Below, piece by piece: positions 59,674-64,000 of a stretch of 64,000 bases of DNA. The stretch's first letter is position 1. Every line of letters starts with the position of its first letter. The position numbers and the translations under genes are program-made. Source of the DNA: Streptomyces sp. NRRL F-5727 (lineage in GTDB: Bacteria; Actinomycetota; Actinomycetes; Streptomycetales; Streptomycetaceae); contig NZ_JOGX01000018.1 in the NCBI RefSeq assembly GCF_000719555.1, forward strand, positions 1 through 64,000, given 5' to 3'. The notes under the pieces are model-generated. The model saw only the letters and a list, made by a program, of their open reading frames with translations. It was not told where the DNA came from and searched no databases.

Positions 59674-61318
59674 GGCCGTCCCCGTCGACGGGCTCGACGT
59701 CCCCGGCCGGGGTGAACGCGAAGCGGGTCGCGCTCGCCTCCCGGACCGCCTCGGCGAGCCGTCCCATGAGCAGCTTCTCGTCCGTCTTGCCCGTCGAGGA
59801 GACGCTGAGCTCGGGCGACCAGGCGACCACGGTCGGCAGCATGTACGCGGGCAGCAGCTCGGCGAGCCGCTTCTCCGCGGCCGCCACCGCCGCCCGGTCC
59901 GGCGCCATCACCACCAGGGCGATCACGTCATGGCCCCGCCGGGGGACCAGTGCGACGGCCGCCCGCTCGACGCCGGGGCAGCTCAGCACGGTCTGCCGGA
60001 TCTCGCCCAGATGGATCCGCCGGCCGGCGAGCTTCACCTCGTCGTCGTTCCGGCCCCGGAAGACGAGGTCGCCGTTCCCGTCGTACGCGCAGAGGTCGCC
60101 GGTGCGGTAGTAGCGGACGCCGTCCACCTCCACCACGCGCCGGGCGGTCTCCTCCGGCCGGCCGTGGTAGCCGCGCATCACCTGCTCGCCGCCGATCCAC
60201 AACTCCCCGACGCGGCCCGGCTCGTGGACCGGCACCCCGTCGTCCACGAGCCGCGCCGCCACCCCGCGCAGCGGCCGGCCGATCGGATAGGAGTCGACCC
60301 GCTCGGGGTCCACCCGCACGATCTCGTGGGCGACACAGACGATGGTCGTCTCCGTCGGCCCGTAGACGTTGATCACCCGGACCTCGGGCAGGCCGTCCTT
60401 CCACACGTTGATGACCCCCGGGTCGCAGACCTCCGCGCCCGTCATCACCATCTCCAGGCACGGGAAGTTCTCCCGGGTGACGTGCCGCCCGCCGTCGGTG
60501 ATCAGCGTCAACAGCGTGGAGACCGCGATGAGATGGGTGATCCGCTCGCGCGTGATGACCGCCCGCATCACCGCCCCGGCGTGCATCCCGCGGAACTGGT
60601 GGACGTACGCGCCGAGCGACAGCGGCAGCAGCGTGTCCTCGATCGACACGTCGAAGTGGAACGGCGAGAGGCTGAACACCCGTGACGCGGGGGTGAACCG
60701 CAGCACCTCGTTGTGGTTCCCGAAGTACGCGACCAGGCTGTCGACCGTGATCTCCACGCCCTTGGGCTCACCCGTGGAGCCCGAGGTGAAGATGATGTAC
60801 GCGAGGGAGCCGGGCCGGTGCGGCACGGTCGGCCACTCCCGCGCCGGGCCCGCGAGGACCCCGTCCAGCTCCGCCCGGCCCGCCCAGCGGACCCCCTCGA
60901 CGACCGGTTCCCGGTCGTCGAGCGCCAGCACGATCCGCGCGTCGAGCCGGTCCAGCAGTCCGCGCAGCCGCGGCTCCGGGGCCGTACCGTCGAGCGGCAC
61001 GTACACGGCGCCGCACTTCCACACCGCGATGGCGAGCACCGGCATCAGCGCGCTCTTCTCGGCGAGGATCGCCACCCGGTCGTCCGGGCCCACGCCGTGC
61101 CCGGCCAGCCAGGCCGCGAGCGTGGCGGCCCGCTCCTCCAGCGCGGCGAAGGTGAGGCCGAGCAGGCCGTCGTGCAGGGCCGCGCGGTCCGGCCAGTTGA
61201 GCGCCGCCGCGCGGACCAGGTCGCCGAGCGCGGGCGCAGGACCGGCCTGGTCGGCCGGGTCGATCGACCACGGCGGCAGCGGGACCGGCGGGGCCTTCGG
61301 TGCGGGCGTCTTCGTCAC
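59666..61318 (-). CDS. Acyl/aminoacyl-AMP ligase (A-domain-like), intact
   Basis: A 550-residue adenylation enzyme from GTG 61318. All core motifs are present: IIFTSGSTGEPKG (A3, Lys186), NVYGPTETT (A5), YRTGDL (A7), GRNDDEVKLAGRRIHLGEIR (A8) and A10 STGKTDEK (Lys511). It should activate a carboxylate as AMP ester and load the carrier domain at 56460. In triacsin-type pathways an equivalent ligase activates the N-acylated hydrazinoacetate; that substrate is plausible here but not proven. Overlaps the GNAT stop upstream. Confidence 0.93.
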   Translation of the reverse strand: MTKTPAPKAPPVPLPPWSIDPADQAGPAPALGDLVRAAALNWPDRAALHDGLLGLTFAALEERAATLAAWLAGHGVGPDDRVAILAEKSALMPVLAIAVWKCGAVYVPLDGTAPEPRLRGLLDRLDARIVLALDDREPVVEGVRWAGRAELDGVLAGPAREWPTVPHRPGSLAYIIFTSGSTGEPKGVEITVDSLVAYFGNHNEVLRFTPASRVFSLSPFHFDVSIEDTLLPLSLGAYVHQFRGMHAGAVMRAVITRERITHLIAVSTLLTLITDGGRHVTRENFPCLEMVMTGAEVCDPGVINVWKDGLPEVRVINVYGPTETTIVCVAHEIVRVDPERVDSYPIGRPLRGVAARLVDDGVPVHEPGRVGELWIGGEQVMRGYHGRPEETARRVVEVDGVRYYRTGDLCAYDGNGDLVFRGRNDDEVKLAGRRIHLGEIRQTVLSCPGVERAAVALVPRRGHDVIALVVMAPDRAAVAAAEKRLAELLPAYMLPTVVAWSPELSVSSTGKTDEKLLMGRLAEAVREASATRFAFTPAGDVEPVDGDGHA

Positions 61319-61800
61319 GAGCCGTCACGCATCCCGACGTCGTAGCTGAAACGGACCTTCTCCTTGGAGCGGGCGCCCATCCGCGTGTAGAAGCCGATGC
61401 CCGGCTCGTTGTCCCGCGGCGTCTGCCACTCCGCCCAGCCGCACCCCTCGGCCCGCGCGAACTCCCGCAGCCGCTCCATGAACACCCGCCCGAGCCCCAG
61501 CCCCCGGTACGCCTCCTGGAGGTACAGGCAGTCCATGTGGGCGAACCGGGCGGCGCTCCAGGTGGAGAAGTCGACGGTCACGGTCATGAAGCCGCACGGC
61601 TTCCCGCCGTCCAGCGCGAGCCACCCGTACACCACGGGCCGCTCGCCGAAGAACGCCGCACGCCAGCGCTCCACCTGCCCGTCGTCGGCGAAGTCCGCCT
61701 TCTCGTACTCGGCGTGCTCGACGCACAGCGCGAGCAGGGCGTCCAGCTGGTCCGGCTCGATCGGCCGGATTTCGATGTCGTGCCGCACTGCCACCCTCAC
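61315..61800 (-). CDS. GNAT N-acyltransferase
   Basis: A 161-residue GNAT from GTG 61800, which overlaps the preceding stop (GTGA); internal GTGs at 61794 or 61788 are alternatives. The acyl-CoA loop is LQEAYRGLGLGRVFMERL, preceded by beta-4 MDCLYL and followed by PGIGFYTRMGA. Hydrazine pathways use a GNAT to acylate the terminal nitrogen of the hydrazino acid before carrier loading, and this gene sits directly before the ligase. An N-terminal self-protection role is the alternative. Confidence 0.92.
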   Translation of the reverse strand: MRVAVRHDIEIRPIEPDQLDALLALCVEHAEYEKADFADDGQVERWRAAFFGERPVVYGWLALDGGKPCGFMTVTVDFSTWSAARFAHMDCLYLQEAYRGLGLGRVFMERLREFARAEGCGWAEWQTPRDNEPGIGFYTRMGARSKEKVRFSYDVGMRDGS

Positions 61801-62273
61801 ACCCATCCCGAGAACGTCGTGTCCAGATACGCGTCGACGGCCGCCCGGTCGACGCTGCCGCGCGCGAGCACCGTGTTCACCCAGGCGTCGCGCTCGAACT
61901 TCACGACCTCCAGCTCCCAGACGCAGGCGATCAGGTCCCGCTGGGCGAGCGGCGCGAAGACCACGTCCCCGTCGGTCCCCGGGACCGAGCCGCGCACCCA
62001 GTGCTTCAGCATGTCGGCGTCGTACCACTGGCTCACCAGCAGATACGTTCCTTCGGCTCCGTGGTGCAGGATCAGGAAGCCGGCCGGATGGTCGCCCTCG
62101 CCCGGCGGCTCGCTCAGCACCGTGGCCGCGTGCCGCTCCAGCCACTCCGGCTTCGGCAGCTCGCCGGCCCGCTCCGGATCCGCGAACATCGCGTACGCCT
62201 TCAGCGTCCGCCCGTTCACGTGCACCGGCGGGAGCGCCCGCACCAGGCGCGGTGTGTAGGTCAGAGGGTTCAT
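61797..62273 (-). CDS. Uncharacterised protein, first full gene of the hydrazine operon
   Basis: A 158-residue protein from ATG 62273 that I cannot assign. It is soluble, with a core reading LILHHGAEGTYLLVSQWYDA and LIACVWELEVVKFERDAW; His, Trp and Tyr are frequent. The size and beta/alpha pattern would suit a small binding fold. It overlaps the 15-codon ORF upstream (ATGA) and the GNAT downstream (GTGA), so it is made in step with the pathway. Confidence 0.85.
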   Translation of the reverse strand: MNPLTYTPRLVRALPPVHVNGRTLKAYAMFADPERAGELPKPEWLERHAATVLSEPPGEGDHPAGFLILHHGAEGTYLLVSQWYDADMLKHWVRGSVPGTDGDVVFAPLAQRDLIACVWELEVVKFERDAWVNTVLARGSVDRAAVDAYLDTTFSGWV

Positions 62274-62317
62274 CCGGCGGCGTTCCCCGTCCGCGGGTCC
62301 CGCTCCATGTCGATCAC
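62270..62317 (-). CDS. 15-codon ORF coupled to the operon's first gene
   Basis: GTG 62317 (or ATG 62308) opens VIDMERDPRTGNAAG and its TGA overlaps the next gene's ATG. GGGAGGCGAAGGG lies just upstream. It may deliver ribosomes to the first gene (leader/coupler) or the pair may be a fused start misread. Too short for homology. Confidence 0.4.
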   Translation of the reverse strand: MIDMERDPRTGNAAG

Positions 62318-62839
62318 GTGCCCTTCGCCTCCCAGCTGTCATGGATCAGCGGTACGGAAGTGCATGGAACAACGCGCAGAACTGTCCTGCGCACCGCCGG
62401 TGCCGGAACCGGGCCGGCCTGCGGTTCGAACGGTCTGACTGATCCTGAGAAATCGCGGTACATCCACGCATGCGACCGGTGCGCGACTGAGATCATAGAG
62501 ACGGAGACGGCGCAGCGAAAGACCCCCCTGACCTCGTCGTTTGCGCGACACGCCGTCGATTCTCAAAGGCTTGCGGCCGCCCGTGCGGTCTGCCCGCAGG
62601 ACAAGGTAGCGGCAAGGGGAGAACACCGGCACTCTTCCGCCGAAAGGATCCCCAACGCCCCGGCGACCCCCCTTCACGGGCGGTTCACGCGGCGGTTCCG
62701 CGGGCGTCCGAGCGGCGCGTGGCGCGATCCCGCCTTTCGCGGAACCGCCCCGGCCGGTATTCATTCGGTGTTCGGACCGACGGAACCCCGGTCCCGTACC
62801 GTCCGCCCCGTCCGACGGCGTCACCACGAAGGGACACGC
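62318..62839. promoter_or_regulatory. Divergent control region of the hydrazine operon and MFS gene
   Basis: About 520 bp without a gene. The middle (62440-62640) is relatively AT-rich and should hold the two divergent promoters. GGCGGTTCCGCG (62691-62702) and its exact complement (62738-62749) form a 12-bp dyad with a 35-nt gap before the MFS gene; a partial extra GGCGGTT copy lies just upstream. Confidence 0.5.
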
Positions 62840-64000
62840 ATGGCATTCCGGCCACTCACGAGGGCGCGCACCTCCCTCGCGGCGACCTTCGGCGGGCTGC
62901 CGTCCGGCTTCTGGTGGCTCTGGGCCGCCCAACTCGTCAACCGCGCCTGCGGGTTCGTGATGCCGCTGCTCGCCTTCTACATCACCGAGGAGCTGGACCG
63001 CAGCGCGGCCTTCGCCGGCACCGTCGTCGCCGGCATCGGCGTCGGCTCCCTCCTCGCGGGACCGTTCGGCGGCGCTCTCGGCGACCGGTTCGGACACAAG
63101 CCCACGCTCGTCGGCGCCCTGGGCGCCACCGCCGTGAGCATGATCGCCCTCGCCTACGCCCGCTCCCCGTGGGCCCTCCTCGTCGGCGCCTTCGTCGTCG
63201 GCGTGGTCAACAACGCCACCCGGCCCGCCCACAACGCGCTCATCGCCGACGTCATCCCCGGCAAGGACCAGGTCCGCGCCTACTCGCTCAACTTCTGGGC
63301 CATCAACGTCGGTTACTCCATCGCGATGCTCTCCGTCGGCCTCGTCTCCCTGGTCGGATACACCGCGCTGTTCTGGCTCAACGGCGCCACCACCCTCATC
63401 GGCGCCGTACTGATCGCGACCCGCGTCCCCGGCCGTGCCCCGGCCGCCGCGCCCACCGAGGCCGAGGAGGCCGAGGGGTTCGGGGCCGTCCTGCGCGACC
63501 GGAGCTTCGTCGCCTTCGTCGGCGCCCAGTTCCTCGTCCTCACCATCCTGCTCCAGTCCGAGAGCGGACTGCCCATCGCGATGGGCCAGGACGGGTTCTC
63601 GCCGAGCACCTTCGGACAGGTCGCCGCGCTCAACGGCATCGTGATCGTCGCCGTCCAACTCCCGCTCACCCGGCTCTACAAGCGCTTCCCCGAGTCCTGG
63701 GTGCTCGCCGGCTCCTCCGCGCTGATCGGCGTCGGCTACTCGGTCCTCCTCCTCGGCCACTCCGCCTGGATCTACGGCGCCTCCATCGTCGTGTGGACCC
63801 TCGGTGAGATCGGCAACACCCCCACCAGCTTCGCGCTGGTGGCCCGCATCTCCCCGGACCACCTGCGCGGCCGCTACCAGGGCCTCTACCAGGTCGCCTG
63901 GACCGGCTCCGCCGTCGTCGCCCCGCTCGTCGGCGGCTGGGTCATCCACACCTGGGGCGCCGCCCCCCTCTGGCTCGGCTGCCTCGTCGTCGCCCTCGCC
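62840..64000 (+). CDS. MFS transporter (partial, runs off the window)
   Basis: The frame from ATG 62840 (GAAGGGA upstream) stays open to the window end, 387 codons. It shows about eleven hydrophobic helices and the MFS loop motif GALGDRFGHKPTLV between helices 2 and 3. The layout is that of a 12-helix drug exporter. Being divergent from the operon head, it is a good candidate for product export or self-resistance. Confidence 0.9.
   Translation, partial: MAFRPLTRARTSLAATFGGLPSGFWWLWAAQLVNRACGFVMPLLAFYITEELDRSAAFAGTVVAGIGVGSLLAGPFGGALGDRFGHKPTLVGALGATAVSMIALAYARSPWALLVGAFVVGVVNNATRPAHNALIADVIPGKDQVRAYSLNFWAINVGYSIAMLSVGLVSLVGYTALFWLNGATTLIGAVLIATRVPGRAPAAAPTEAEEAEGFGAVLRDRSFVAFVGAQFLVLTILLQSESGLPIAMGQDGFSPSTFGQVAALNGIVIVAVQLPLTRLYKRFPESWVLAGSSALIGVGYSVLLLGHSAWIYGASIVVWTLGEIGNTPTSFALVARISPDHLRGRYQGLYQVAWTGSAVVAPLVGGWVIHTWGAAPLWLGCLVVALA

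Noticed and set aside
62339..63949. Long reverse-strand open frame opposite the MFS gene
   Set aside because: Asp/Gly/Glu-biased shadow of a high-GC gene; the forward frame has clear MFS helices and a ribosome site.

Overview
The window looks like a Streptomyces (or close relative) chromosome segment. GC is very high, GTG and TTG starts are common, genes are tightly packed with ATGA/GTGA start-stop overlaps, and TTA codons are almost absent (only two were found). It also carries lineage-typical modules: a conservon (cvnA-D), a large LuxR/AAA regulator, an ECF sigma factor, several TetR regulators and a natural-product cluster.

Layout. 1-2277: 3' end of a conservon plus a GAF protein. 2351-4005: acyl-CoA dehydrogenase and the first tRNA-Pro(GGG). 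4361-6354: fragment of a PEP-utilising mobile domain, then an ABC-F ATPase preceded by a short upstream ORF. 6567-7685: ECF sigma factor with two small proteins. 7819-10150: AidB-like acyl-CoA dehydrogenase and TetR. 10572-13231: two secreted or phage-baseplate-like proteins that share a C-terminal domain, then a lone maltokinase cap-like protein. 13256-18298: giant LuxR regulator and a secreted subtilase with a P-domain. 18792-25566: double GNAT, NAD-kinase-like/SPFH pair, DMT transporter/PAP2 pair under a divergent TetR, DUF488 and DUF309. 25671: second tRNA-Pro.

25908-39589 is a sulfur island: two divergent organosulfur operons. The left one is gntR, ferredoxin, sulfonate-type ABC transporter, and an AprA-like flavoprotein fused to HEAT-like repeats. 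The right one is TauD, SsuE-like reductase, sulfonate ABC transporter, LLM monooxygenase and a truncated FAD gene, preceded by a small Cys-containing ORF. 39659-43389: MerR/aldo-keto reductase, MFS exporter, and a His-rich protein behind a CsoR-type operator.

44176-64000 is the most interesting part: a biosynthetic cluster whose core is hydrazine-forming machinery, namely a Lys/Orn-type N-hydroxylase, a cupin-MetRS fusion (hydrazine-synthetase architecture) and a DadA-like oxidase. These sit in one long, mostly translationally coupled minus-strand operon with a diaminobutyrate-type aminotransferase, an amino-acid transporter, a GNAT, two paralogous acyl-AMP ligases (one lacking its catalytic lysines), a carrier-protein-rhodanese fusion, a FAD monooxygenase, a DUF3291 protein and an alpha/beta hydrolase with a TTA codon. 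A divergent MFS transporter may be the exporter. My model is that an N-hydroxylated diamino acid is joined to a second amino acid by the cupin-MetRS to give an N-N bond, the oxidase releases a hydrazino acid, the GNAT masks it, and the intact AMP ligase loads it on the carrier domain. The rhodanese domain hints at sulfur or persulfide chemistry on the carrier. The product cannot be read from the sequence.
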